The notes beneath the pieces are model-generated. The model was not told the DNA's origin. It was given only the letters and a program-made list of their open reading frames with translations, and searched no databases. From Microvirga terrae (GTDB lineage Bacteria; Pseudomonadota; Alphaproteobacteria; Rhizobiales; Beijerinckiaceae), in contig NZ_CP102845.1 in assembly GCF_013307435.2 (NCBI RefSeq), positions 4,631,501 to 4,695,500 of the forward strand: a stretch of DNA of 64,000 bases. The letters run 5' to 3'. The stretch's first letter is position 1. Every line of letters begins with the position of its first letter. This document shows positions 35,632 to 44,499 of the stretch, piece after piece. Both the position numbers and the translations under genes were made by a program.

Positions 35632-37578
35632 CTACAGGAGAAAGTCTCCCGCCTTCAGGCTGCGGATCGCCATGAGGCGGATGATGCCCTCGGCATCATG
35701 ATCCGCATCCGTGTTCAGGAGAACGCGTGTCTCGGATCCCGAGACCTCGTACCGGACCTGCCCGGCCGCCGTGAAATCGGCCCTTCCGATGAACGCGAAG
35801 GCTTGGTTGCCGCCGCGCAGGCTGTTGGCGTCGATCGCCGCCAGATCCAGGCGATCGTGAGCCCCGTGGCTGAAGTCGCGCACCACATCGGCGCTGTTCA
35901 GATCCGGCCCGGCGGACCCGGCCGACCTCCAGCGAAACACGTCGGCCCCGGGTCCTCCGGACATCCAGTCTTTCCCTGGGCCTCCGACGAGGGTGTCCTG
36001 ACCGGCATCGCCATAAAGCCTGTCATTGCCGGCATTGCCCGAGATGCTGTCGTCGCCGGCGCCGCCACGCAACGTGTCGTGGCTCCCGGAGCCCCTGAGC
36101 GCGTCGTTAAACGCGCTGCCGAGCGCGCCCTGGATGCCGACCAGGCGGTCGCCTGCGGCATCGCCGCCCGCCTGGGTCTTCCGTGCGAGGTCGATGCGCA
36201 CAGGTCCGGAGGAATCACGATAATCCACATAGTCGACGCCACTTCCACCCGACAGGAGGTCGGCGCCCGGTCCGCCCCGAAGGGTGTCGTTGCCGGCGCC
36301 TCCGTACAGCGAGTCGTTGCCGCCGCCGCCGAAGATCCGGTCGTTGCCGCCACCGCCGCTGAGGACGTCCGCCGCATCGGCCCGGATGTCCGGGCCAGTG
36401 CCGGACCTGAGGTCCAGACGGAAGATCTTGCCCCCGTAATCGACGAGGTAGAGGTTGCCGGCTCCATCCTCCCCGAGCGACGAGACGGATCCGATCGGAC
36501 CGCCCCCGACGGCCACCTGCCCGGTGAGATCCTTGAACGACCATGACCCGGAGGCGCGCTGCAGGGTCCAGATGCCGCTGGTGCCGAAATCCGAGAAGAA
36601 GTAGATCCCCTGGAAATCCGGTTCGGGCCCGCGATAGACGTAGCCGCCCGTGACCGCGACGCCGAGATCGCGGCCATAGGCGTGGATCGGGTTCGTGAAA
36701 TTGGGGAAAGCCCGGGGATCGAACGGGCCTTCGGTGGCGCTCCAGCCGTAATTGGCGCCCGCCCGCCCCAGATCGATCTCTTCGGTGGTGCTCTGGCCGA
36801 CATCGCCGATCATCATCTCGCCGGTCAGGCGGTCGAAGCTCACGCGCCAGGGATTGCGCAGGCCGGCCGCATAGATGCCGGTGCCCGCCGCACTGCCAGC
36901 AATGCCCTCGATCGAGGCTGGATTGTCCGGCGGCAGGGCGTAGTTCCGCGCCGGGTCGGACGGAAAGGCGTCGGCTTTCACGTCGAGCCTGAGGATCTTG
37001 CCGAGCTGGTTGCCGATGCTTTGCGCATTGGCGCCGTTCGCGCCGTCGCCGGTCGCCACGTAGAGATAGCCGTCGGGTCCGAAGCCGATCCACCCGCCGC
37101 GGTGGTTGGTGGACGACGGGTAGTCGATCCGGTCGATGAGCCGCATGCTGCCGGCATCCGCAACGAGCGGGTTCGACGCCTGCGTCCTGTATTCCCGGAT
37201 CTCGACATCGCCGGCCGTCGTGCTGAGATAGACGTAGAATCGCCGGCTCGTCGCAAAATCGGGCGCGAAGGCGAGCCCGAGGAGGCCCTGCTCCCCGGCG
37301 GTCGCAACCTGTGTCGAGACGTCGAGAAAGGGTCCGCCGAGGGTCTGGCCCGTTCCGGTGTCGTGGACCTTCACGAGCCCGCGCTTCTCGAGAATGAAAA
37401 GATGCCGGGAATCACCTGGCGCCGCTGTCAGATAGAGCGGGTTGTCCAGGCCGGACACGATCATGGTGGCCGCCACCGTGGGCGGCGTCCGGGCATTGGG
37501 ATCGTACCCGTAGATCGTGTCCGCCGCTTTGGTTCCGCTCAGCCGGTCCTCAGCCTGGCTCCCGATACGAACCGCCAT
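35632..37578 (-). CDS. PQQ-dependent sugar dehydrogenase-like beta-propeller fused to RTX calcium-binding repeats
   Basis: A 648-residue protein. Residues 10-30 hold a short hemolysin-type motif. Residues 40-395 form a soluble glucose/sorbosone dehydrogenase-like propeller (GLDNPLYLTAAPGDSRHLFI, GEQGLLGLAFAPDFATSRRF, TNHRGGWIGFGPDGYLYVAT, YAAGLRNPWRVSFDRLTGEM). Residues 400-520 carry nonapeptide repeats GGxGxDxxx (GGGGNDRIFGGGGNDSLYGG), followed by a peptidase M10-type C-terminal domain ending DADHDAEGIIRLMAIRSLKA. No Sec signal peptide: the RTX part suggests type I secretion, but no transporter is adjacent. PQQ dependence is family knowledge. Confidence 0.85.
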   Translation of the reverse strand: MAVRIGSQAEDRLSGTKAADTIYGYDPNARTPPTVAATMIVSGLDNPLYLTAAPGDSRHLFILEKRGLVKVHDTGTGQTLGGPFLDVSTQVATAGEQGLLGLAFAPDFATSRRFYVYLSTTAGDVEIREYRTQASNPLVADAGSMRLIDRIDYPSSTNHRGGWIGFGPDGYLYVATGDGANGANAQSIGNQLGKILRLDVKADAFPSDPARNYALPPDNPASIEGIAGSAAGTGIYAAGLRNPWRVSFDRLTGEMMIGDVGQSTTEEIDLGRAGANYGWSATEGPFDPRAFPNFTNPIHAYGRDLGVAVTGGYVYRGPEPDFQGIYFFSDFGTSGIWTLQRASGSWSFKDLTGQVAVGGGPIGSVSSLGEDGAGNLYLVDYGGKIFRLDLRSGTGPDIRADAADVLSGGGGNDRIFGGGGNDSLYGGAGNDTLRGGPGADLLSGGSGVDYVDYRDSSGPVRIDLARKTQAGGDAAGDRLVGIQGALGSAFNDALRGSGSHDTLRGGAGDDSISGNAGNDRLYGDAGQDTLVGGPGKDWMSGGPGADVFRWRSAGSAGPDLNSADVVRDFSHGAHDRLDLAAIDANSLRGGNQAFAFIGRADFTAAGQVRYEVSGSETRVLLNTDADHDAEGIIRLMAIRSLKAGDFLL

Positions 37579-37670
37579 GGTCGACCTCCCGGTCCAGCCC
37601 CATCCGTGTTCGTTCTGTTCTTATCGTGTGCAGGCCCGGGCGGCCGGTCTCCGGGTCGCCCGGCAAAATG

Positions 37671-39497
37671 CTAGGAGGCTGGGGTCTCCATCGCCTCCAG
37701 CTCGCCGATCAGCCGTTCGATCATGGACAGGCCGATCTGCCAGAAGGCCGGATCTCCCGCATCGAGGCCGAAGGGCGCGAGCAGCTCCGAGTAGTGCTTG
37801 GTGCCGCCCGCCGAGAGGAGCGCGAAATAGCGGTCCACGAAGCCTTCGTTGGACCGCTCGTAGACGCCGTAGAGCGAGTTCACGAGGCAATCGCCGAAGG
37901 CATAGGCGTAGACGTAAAACGGCGAGTGGATGAAGTGGGGGATGTAGGTCCAGAAGCTCTCGTAGCCCGGGCCGAGCCGGATCGCCGGCCCGAGGCTCTC
38001 GTCCTGGACGGACATCCAGAGCTCGCACAACTTGTCGGCCGTGAGCTCCCCGTTGCGACGCTCCAGATGCACCTTGCGCTCGAAGGAATAGAACGCGATC
38101 TGGCGCACCACCGTGTTGATCATGTCCTCGACCTTCGCGGCCAGCATCGCCTTGCGCTGGACCGGATCGACGGTCTGGTCGAGGAGACGGCGGAAGGTGA
38201 GCATCTCGCCGAAGACGGACGCCGTCTCGGCGAGGGTCAGGGGCGTAGGCGCCATGAGCGCGCCGTTAGGGCCGGCCATGACCTGGTGCACCCCGTGCCC
38301 GAGCTCATGCGCCAGGGTCATCACGTCCCGCGGCTTGCCCTGGTAGTTCAGGAGCACATAGGGGTGGGCCGAGGGCACGGTCGGGTGGGCGAAGGCGCCG
38401 GGCGCCTTGCCGGGACGGGTCGGCGCATCGATCCAGCCCTCGTCGAAGAAGCGCTGCGCGATGTCGGCCATGCGCGGCGAGAAGGCGGAATAGGCCGACA
38501 GAACCGTATCCTTCGCCTCGTTCCAGGAAATGGTGCGCTGCTCGACCTTCGGCAGGGGCGCGTTGCGGTCCCAATGGTCGAGCTTGTCCTTTTTGAACCA
38601 CCGGGCCTTCAGGGCGTAATAGCGGTGCGACAGGCGCGGATAGGCTTCCTGGACGGCCGACACCATGGCCTCCACGACCTCGCGCTCGACCCGGTTCGCC
38701 AGATGGCGGGAATCGGCCACGTCCTCGAAGCCGCGCCAGCGGTCCGAGATCTCCTTGTCCTTGGCAAGCGTGTTGGTGATGAGCGTGAAGGTGCGAAGAT
38801 TCGCCTTGAAGGTCTTGGCCAGGGCGTCGGAGGCGTCCTTACGCACGCTCTCGTCCGGATCCTGCAGCTTGTTCAGGGTCGGCTCGATGGGCAAATCCTC
38901 GCCGCGCACCGTGAAGCGCAGCGACGCGATGGTCTCGTCGAACAGACGGTTCCAGGCCGAGCGGCCCGTCACCGACTTCTCATGGAAGAGCTGCTCGATC
39001 TTGTCCTCGAGCTGGAAGGGCTTGTCCTTGCGCAGATCCTCGATCCAGGGCTTGTAATGCCTGAGCGGTTCCTCGCTCACCGCCTTGTCGAGCACCGCGT
39101 CTTCGATGCGATTGAGTTCGAGCCCGAAGAAGAGAAGCTCCGTCGAGGCGGCGGTCAGGCGCTCCTGCGTGTCGCCGTAGAACTTCGCCCGGACCGGGTC
39201 GGTGGTGTCGCCGGAATAGACAAGGCCCGCGTAGGACATGAGGCGGCCGAGCAGATCTTCGAGCGCCTCGTAGCGCTTCACCACGTCGTCCAGCCGCTCC
39301 GACGCGTTCTCGCCTCTGGCCATCCCGTCGAGCTTGCCGCGATAGGCGGCGGCGAAGGCCCGGCACTCCGATTCGGCCTTCGCGAGATCCTGCCTGAAGG
39401 CCTCGCTGTCCATGCCAGGATAGAGGTGGGAGAGGTTCCATTCGGGCAGCAGCCCGAGTTCGGCCTGCGCGGCGCCGGCGGTGGACGGATGATGCAT
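37671..39497 (-). CDS. pepF: M3 family oligoendopeptidase
   Basis: A 608-residue zinc metallopeptidase that cleaves short peptides in the cytoplasm. The HExxH zinc motif is in MTLAHELGHGVHQVMAGPNG near residue 385, with the downstream Glu in TPLTLAETASVFGEM. The N-terminal LGLLPEWNLSHLYPGMDSEA and ELLFFGLELNRIEDAV match the PepF/oligoendopeptidase F group. ATG 39497 chosen; a GTG at 39521 is an alternative and neither has a strong Shine-Dalgarno. Confidence 0.92.
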   Translation of the reverse strand: MHHPSTAGAAQAELGLLPEWNLSHLYPGMDSEAFRQDLAKAESECRAFAAAYRGKLDGMARGENASERLDDVVKRYEALEDLLGRLMSYAGLVYSGDTTDPVRAKFYGDTQERLTAASTELLFFGLELNRIEDAVLDKAVSEEPLRHYKPWIEDLRKDKPFQLEDKIEQLFHEKSVTGRSAWNRLFDETIASLRFTVRGEDLPIEPTLNKLQDPDESVRKDASDALAKTFKANLRTFTLITNTLAKDKEISDRWRGFEDVADSRHLANRVEREVVEAMVSAVQEAYPRLSHRYYALKARWFKKDKLDHWDRNAPLPKVEQRTISWNEAKDTVLSAYSAFSPRMADIAQRFFDEGWIDAPTRPGKAPGAFAHPTVPSAHPYVLLNYQGKPRDVMTLAHELGHGVHQVMAGPNGALMAPTPLTLAETASVFGEMLTFRRLLDQTVDPVQRKAMLAAKVEDMINTVVRQIAFYSFERKVHLERRNGELTADKLCELWMSVQDESLGPAIRLGPGYESFWTYIPHFIHSPFYVYAYAFGDCLVNSLYGVYERSNEGFVDRYFALLSAGGTKHYSELLAPFGLDAGDPAFWQIGLSMIERLIGELEAMETPAS

Positions 39498-39753
39498 GGG
39501 AGAGGCTGTCAGGGAGGTCACGGGCGATGGCCTGCTTGGGATCGGTCTAACGGAATGGTCCTGCACACATATTGGCCGCCGCGCTCTGCGGATCAACCCG
39601 TCTCGGCCCGGGCGCGCCGCCTGCCTCCTGTCAACGGCCGGTTTACCCTTCTCCTGGCATCGCCTCGGCGATTCCCACTCGCGGGTTCGACCCTTCATAC
39701 CTCGTCCGGCCTACTCGCAGGCGATGGTCGCATCGTTCGTATGGAGGCGGGAG

Positions 39754-39776
39754 GCCCGCCGTGCTCGGGCTTTTTT
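39754..39776 (+). terminator. Orphan plus-strand terminator
   Basis: GCCCG (39754-39758), loop CCGTGCT, CGGGC (39766-39770), then TTTTTT. It lies between two divergent genes (pepF minus, L,D-transpeptidase plus), so no annotated transcript ends here. Confidence 0.6.
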
Positions 39777-39925
39777 ACAGAAAATTGAAGGAACTTGACC
39801 TAGAGGGTGAAGCCGCATGGCGTTTTGTGCGTTAAGCGTAACAGAACGTGTGCGGGAACACTGACGAAATCCTTTCGATGGGGGACTTTCGAGCCTCCAC
39901 CTTCATTGCGACGAGGAGCAGGATC

Positions 39926-41689
39926 ATGCGTGGCTTGCGCAAGACGGCACTTTGGCTCGGCCTCATTGGGTCTGTTTCACTCCTCCCCCTTGCCGCTCTT
40001 GCAGAAGACGCCGGCATCCAGCCGGATCTCGTCCAGACCGCTCCCGCGGAACCCTCCTTCCACGATGCCGCCGTTCCGGACACCCCGCCAAGGCCGGACA
40101 CGGCTTCCCAAGCCATTCCGCTCCTCGAGCCTGCGCCCGTCACCGTCGAGGCAGCCGATCTGAGGGCTTCCCCGGTCATCGACATCCCGTTGCCCGATGC
40201 GGCGCCCGTCACCGCCCTGATGCAGACGGATCTCTTCCGCATGGCCGTGGAAGGCCTGCTCGCCGACGAGGCCGCCATGCGCGACCTGCGGGTGAGCGGC
40301 AAGGACCGGGACGCCCTGTCGGCCTATTACGCTCAGGCCGAGCGTCCCCTCGTCTGGGCCCGGGACGGGGTCTGGTCGCCTGCCGCCCGCGGCGTGATGG
40401 AACGCCTGAAAGCCGCCGACGAGGACGGTCTCGATCCAGCCGATTACGCTCTGCCCGACCGGGGCCTGCGCAAGGATGCGCCGCCGGCGCAATGGGCTCG
40501 GGCCGACGTGAAGCTCTCCCTGTCCGTGATCCGTTATGCCCGGGACGCCCGCGGGGGGCGCATCGATCTCGCCCGGCTGTCGCCGCTCGTGACCCCGAAG
40601 CTCGATCTCCCGTCCCCCGGTGACGTGCTGAGCCGCGTCTCCTCCGCGGGAGACGCGGGCGGAGCGCTCGAGGCCTACAACCCGCCGCATCCCGGCTACA
40701 AGGCCCTGAAGGAGCGGCTGGCGAAGCTGCGCGAAAGTCACCCGTCGCAGCCGAGCGTCCGGCTTCCACGAGGGCCGATCCTGCGCGTGGGCATGAAGGA
40801 TCCGCGTGTGCCTCTGATCCGCGCCCGGTTCAATCTCACGAAGGATCCGGACAATCAGACGGTCTATGACGAGCGCGTGGCCTCCGCCGTGGCTGCCTTC
40901 CAGAAGGAAAAGGGCCTGCCGGATACGGGCGTTCTCAATTCTCAGACGATCGCCGCTCTGTCCGGCCCATCGGTGGCACAACGGCAGTCGGACCTGATCG
41001 CCAACATGGAGCGCTGGCGGTGGCTGCCTGCGGATTTGGGGCAGCGGCACATCATGGTGAACGTGCCCGAATACCGCCTGCAGGTGGTCGATGGCCGCAC
41101 CGTCGTCCACCAGACCCGCGTGATCGTCGGCAAGGAGCAGTCGCAGACGCCGATCTTCTCCGAGACCATGAAGTATCTCGTGGTCAATCCATCCTGGACG
41201 ATCCCGCCGTCGATCATGAAGAAGGAGATCCTGCCGGCGCTTGCCAACGATCCCTATTACGCGGCGCGCAAGGGCTACAAGGTCATCCGCCGGGGCGACC
41301 GGATCGTCGTGCAGCAGCCGCCCGGCGAGCGCAACGCACTGGGCTTCGTGAAGTTCATGTTCCCCAACCAGCACGCGGTCTATCTGCACGATACGCCCAA
41401 CCGCAACCTGTTCTCGGCCAGCAAGCGCGCCTTCAGCCATGGCTGCGTGCGCGTCGAGAAGCCCTTCGAACTCGCCGAGGAGATCATGGGCCGGGACGGC
41501 AAATGGACCGAGGAGCGGTTGCGGGGGCTCATCGGCAAGGGCGAGCGCACCGTGCAGCTGAGCAATCCCCTGCCCGTGCACCTGACCTACTTCACGCTCG
41601 CGATCGACGAGAAGGGCGAGGTGAAGCGGTTCGACGACATCTACGGTCTCGACCGCAAGGTCCGGGCCGCCCTCAACCTGTCCGAATAG
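39926..41689 (+). CDS. L,D-transpeptidase (YcbB/LdtD type)
   Basis: A 587-residue periplasmic enzyme making 3-3 cross-links in peptidoglycan. Signal peptide MRGLRKTALWLGLIGSVSLL to about residue 27; a Pro/Ala-rich linker; an N-terminal YcbB-type scaffold (LSAYYAQAERPLVWARDGVW); a peptidoglycan-binding domain 1 (YDERVASAVAAFQKEKGLPD near 315); and the YkuD catalytic domain with HDTPNRNLFSASKRAFSHGC then VRVEKPFELA near 510, giving the SHGCVR active site. GGAGCAGGATC before ATG 39926 supports that start. A murein endopeptidase-like gene follows. Confidence 0.92.
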   Translation: MRGLRKTALWLGLIGSVSLLPLAALAEDAGIQPDLVQTAPAEPSFHDAAVPDTPPRPDTASQAIPLLEPAPVTVEAADLRASPVIDIPLPDAAPVTALMQTDLFRMAVEGLLADEAAMRDLRVSGKDRDALSAYYAQAERPLVWARDGVWSPAARGVMERLKAADEDGLDPADYALPDRGLRKDAPPAQWARADVKLSLSVIRYARDARGGRIDLARLSPLVTPKLDLPSPGDVLSRVSSAGDAGGALEAYNPPHPGYKALKERLAKLRESHPSQPSVRLPRGPILRVGMKDPRVPLIRARFNLTKDPDNQTVYDERVASAVAAFQKEKGLPDTGVLNSQTIAALSGPSVAQRQSDLIANMERWRWLPADLGQRHIMVNVPEYRLQVVDGRTVVHQTRVIVGKEQSQTPIFSETMKYLVVNPSWTIPPSIMKKEILPALANDPYYAARKGYKVIRRGDRIVVQQPPGERNALGFVKFMFPNQHAVYLHDTPNRNLFSASKRAFSHGCVRVEKPFELAEEIMGRDGKWTEERLRGLIGKGERTVQLSNPLPVHLTYFTLAIDEKGEVKRFDDIYGLDRKVRAALNLSE

Positions 41690-41785
41690 CTCCCAAATCC
41701 CGTTCCGTTTTCAACGAAATTCTCACCCTGACTTAACGCGAAGGTAACCGTCTTCGGCAAAGATCCTTTCACTATAAGGATTGCC

Positions 41786-41803
41786 GCATCCCCGGATGCG
41801 GCC
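41786..41803. promoter_or_regulatory. Hairpin in the leader of the MepK-like gene
   Basis: CCGCATCC and GGATGCGG form an 8-bp stem with a 2-nt spacer, directly after TATAAG (41774-41779), which could be a -10 box. It ends 20 bp before the GTG start of the next gene. Confidence 0.4.
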
Positions 41804-41823
41804 CGGTAAAGACGAGTATCACA

Positions 41824-43476
41824 GTGAGAGTATTGCGTACGGACCGCCTGGCGCATCGCGCCGGCATTGGTCTTGCGGCCATTCTGGCCGTCATGGTGGG
41901 CGGGGTGCGCGGCACGCAGGATGCCGTCGCCAACGGCGATACCCGGACCCTGAGCCTCTACAACAACAACACCAAGGAAAGCCTCACCGTCACCTTCCGG
42001 CGCAACGGCCAATACGATTCCGGCGCCCTGCAGCAGCTCAACTGGTTCCTGCGCGACTGGCGGCGCGACGAGCCGACCCGCATGGACCCGCGCCTGTTCG
42101 ATACGGTGTGGGAGGTCTACCGCGAGTCCGGCTCGAACGAGCCGGTGCATGTGAACTCGGGCTATCGCTCGCCGCAGACCAATTCCATGCTCCGCCGGCG
42201 ATCGAGCGTGGTGGCCAAGAACAGCCAGCACATGCAGGGCAAGGCCATGGACTTCTACCTGCCGGACGTGTCGACCGCGCGCCTGCGCGCCATCGGCATG
42301 CGGCTGCAGAACGGCGGCGTCGGCTACTATCCCAATGCCTACACGCCGTTCGTCCATCTCGACGTGGGCAGCGTGCGCGCCTGGCCGCGCATGACCCGCT
42401 CCCAGCTCGCGAGCATCTTCCCGGACGGGAAGACCGTTCACATCCCGTCGGACGGCCGCCCCCTGCCCGGCTACGACGAGGCCCGCGCCGAGGTGCTCGC
42501 CAAGGGCGGCTCGGTGGCCGGCTACACGGCCTATGCAGATGCCGAGGAGGCCGTCGCCACCCAGCCGCGCCGCAAGAGCTTCTGGGCCACCCTGTTCGGC
42601 CTCGACGACGACGAGAACGAGGACGCGGAGGAGATCCGTGTCGCCTCGCGGCCCAGCCGGACCATCATGGCGTCCCGTCAGCCGCAACCACAGTCCCAGC
42701 CGGCGCAGAACTATTATGCCAGCGATTCCAACGCGTCGGTCTATGCGGCGCTGCAGCCGGCTCCGGCACCTGAGCCGGCCCGCCGCGCTCCGGTGGCGAT
42801 CCAGCCGCGTCCCGAACCGCCCGCTCCAGCCGTCATGGCCGCCATCGCACCGGCCCTGCGTGAGGATCTGACCCCGCCGGCCTCCGCGCCTCTGCCGCCG
42901 ACCCGGATCAACGGTGCGCCCAGCACCGTCCAGACGGCGTCCGGTCCGGCCCTGGCCTGGCAGCAGGGACCGGACGCGCAATCCGAGATGTCCATCGCCA
43001 AGGGCATGGCCTTCGCGCCGATGCCGCCGCGGCGGCCGGATGCGGAGGACACGGACGTCGAGCCCGTCGCCGGAACCCTCGCCATAGCCTATGCCCCGCT
43101 CCCGCCGGCCCGTCCGGGCTCTCTCGCCGCCACGAACCCGATTCCCGGCGTCCCGGAGCTGCGCGGCCCCGTGGAGATGGCGGTTGTTCCGCTCCCGCCG
43201 CCGCGGCCCGACCTGCGCCCCATCGTGGTCGCCGCCGCGGGCCCTGTCGATATTCCGGTCACGGGGTCGACCCCGAAAGAGGTCACGAAGGCGAAGACCG
43301 CCGCCGCACCTGAGGCGAAGTCTCCCCCGGCTCCGAAGAAGCCGCCGACGGCGCTGAGCGCCCTCATGTCGGCGGAGCCCAGCCTGCACATGGGCTTCTC
43401 GAGCAAGCCCGCGGGCGATCTGGCGACGAACCGCTTCACCGGACCGGCGGTCAAACCGCTGAACGCGGTGCGATAA
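41824..43476 (+). CDS. DUF882/MepK-like murein endopeptidase with long Pro/Ala-rich tail
   Basis: A 550-residue protein. After an N-terminal signal anchor (LAHRAGIGLAAILAVMVGGV), residues 38-190 form a DUF882/peptidase M15-type domain (TLSLYNNNTKESLTVTFRRN, HVNSGYRSPQTNSMLRRRSS, NSQHMQGKAMDFYLPDVSTA, TPFVHLDVGSVRAWPRM), with the His/Asp/His zinc ligands visible. E. coli MepK (YcbK) cleaves 3-3 cross-links and its gene also follows ycbB. Here a 330-residue, Pro/Ala-rich low-complexity tail is added (repeated PLPPxRP). Start is GTG 41824. Confidence 0.87.
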   Translation: MRVLRTDRLAHRAGIGLAAILAVMVGGVRGTQDAVANGDTRTLSLYNNNTKESLTVTFRRNGQYDSGALQQLNWFLRDWRRDEPTRMDPRLFDTVWEVYRESGSNEPVHVNSGYRSPQTNSMLRRRSSVVAKNSQHMQGKAMDFYLPDVSTARLRAIGMRLQNGGVGYYPNAYTPFVHLDVGSVRAWPRMTRSQLASIFPDGKTVHIPSDGRPLPGYDEARAEVLAKGGSVAGYTAYADAEEAVATQPRRKSFWATLFGLDDDENEDAEEIRVASRPSRTIMASRQPQPQSQPAQNYYASDSNASVYAALQPAPAPEPARRAPVAIQPRPEPPAPAVMAAIAPALREDLTPPASAPLPPTRINGAPSTVQTASGPALAWQQGPDAQSEMSIAKGMAFAPMPPRRPDAEDTDVEPVAGTLAIAYAPLPPARPGSLAATNPIPGVPELRGPVEMAVVPLPPPRPDLRPIVVAAAGPVDIPVTGSTPKEVTKAKTAAAPEAKSPPAPKKPPTALSALMSAEPSLHMGFSSKPAGDLATNRFTGPAVKPLNAVR

Positions 43477-43480
43477 GAGA

Positions 43481-43506
43481 GGGGCTCCCTGCGGAGCCCC
43501 TTTTCG
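43481..43506 (+). terminator. Rho-independent terminator of the MepK-like gene
   Basis: GGGGCTCC (43481-43488), loop CTGC, GGAGCCCC (43493-43500), TTTTCG; 4 bp after the stop. Confidence 0.9.
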
Positions 43507-43539
43507 TTTCACCGGATCGGCACGCCGATGAGGGCCTCT

Positions 43540-44400
43540 TCATTCGCCGTGCTGCCGGCCATAGGCATTGCGCGCCGGCGGGGTCCAGTCCCGCGGCGGC
43601 GCCTTGGGCCGGTACACCTCCACCAGGAGCGGATGGCAGACCGCCGCATCGCTCGAATGCTCCGCGCTGCAATCGCCGCCCGGGCAGGCGGAAAGCGCGC
43701 CGAGCAGATTGATCTCGGCGAAGAACTCCAGGTAGTCGCCCGGCCTGACGGGGCTCGCCTTCATGAAGTACTGCCCCGTATCGCGGGTGAAGCCGGTGCA
43801 CATGAACACGTTGAGCACGTCGTGCACCGCCGGCTCGACCTCAGCCTTGGGACGACCCAGCCGATGGGCGAGCGCACGGGTCAGGTTCGAGTGGCAGCAG
43901 TAATGGTAGTCCTGGCCCGAGAGCAGACGATGCGTGTAGGGATCGCACCGCGTGCCGATCACGTCGTGCACGGAGCCGCCGAACTGGTCGAAGCCGTACC
44001 AGTCGAGAGTGTCGTGCGTGATCGTCGCCATCGGCCTTAAGTACGGCAGGGACGACCAGAGCTGGTCTCCGGTGGACACATGCGTGCCGTTGAGCGCCCG
44101 CGTCTTGCCGGAGAAGAAGCGCTCGTCGAGATCGTCCGCCGCCCAGAGATTGAGGTCGCCCACCTGCGGGCCCTCGATGCTGACGATCCGGAAGAAGCAG
44201 CCGGCGGGCACGCTGAAGCAGCGCGCGTCCCTAGCCGGGACGACAACCTCGTCCACTTTCTCCCAGCCCTCACGCGCCGCCCGGTAAGCTGCGAGATCGG
44301 GCCGCGGCAGGGTTTCGACCGGATAGCAGATGACGGGAGCAACGCTCCGGCGCGCCTCCGCGTCGGCAGGATCGGACACTTGGTCCCGGGCGAGCTTCAT
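43540..44400 (-). CDS. DUF1989 family protein (urea carboxylase-associated type)
   Basis: A 286-residue protein with the DUF1989 core: GCFFRIVSIEGPQVGDLNLW near residue 67, LPYLRPMATITHDTLDWYGF near 118, DPYTHRLLSGQDYHYCCHSN near 152 and NVFMCTGFTRDTGQYFMKAS near 198, ending in the cysteine pair of CPGGDCSAEHSSDA. Relatives accompany urea carboxylase or are aminomethyltransferase-like carbon-nitrogen enzymes; no urea genes are nearby, so the substrate is open. Confidence 0.82.
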   Translation of the reverse strand: MKLARDQVSDPADAEARRSVAPVICYPVETLPRPDLAAYRAAREGWEKVDEVVVPARDARCFSVPAGCFFRIVSIEGPQVGDLNLWAADDLDERFFSGKTRALNGTHVSTGDQLWSSLPYLRPMATITHDTLDWYGFDQFGGSVHDVIGTRCDPYTHRLLSGQDYHYCCHSNLTRALAHRLGRPKAEVEPAVHDVLNVFMCTGFTRDTGQYFMKASPVRPGDYLEFFAEINLLGALSACPGGDCSAEHSSDAAVCHPLLVEVYRPKAPPRDWTPPARNAYGRQHGE

Positions 44401-44499
44401 GGTTGTCTCCAGCTTGTTGTGGTCGCTTCCTTATAGGGAACCGGATCGGCACAGGCGAGCGCGAAGCGCCGGCGTTGGCAAAGCCCACCTCCCCAATCC

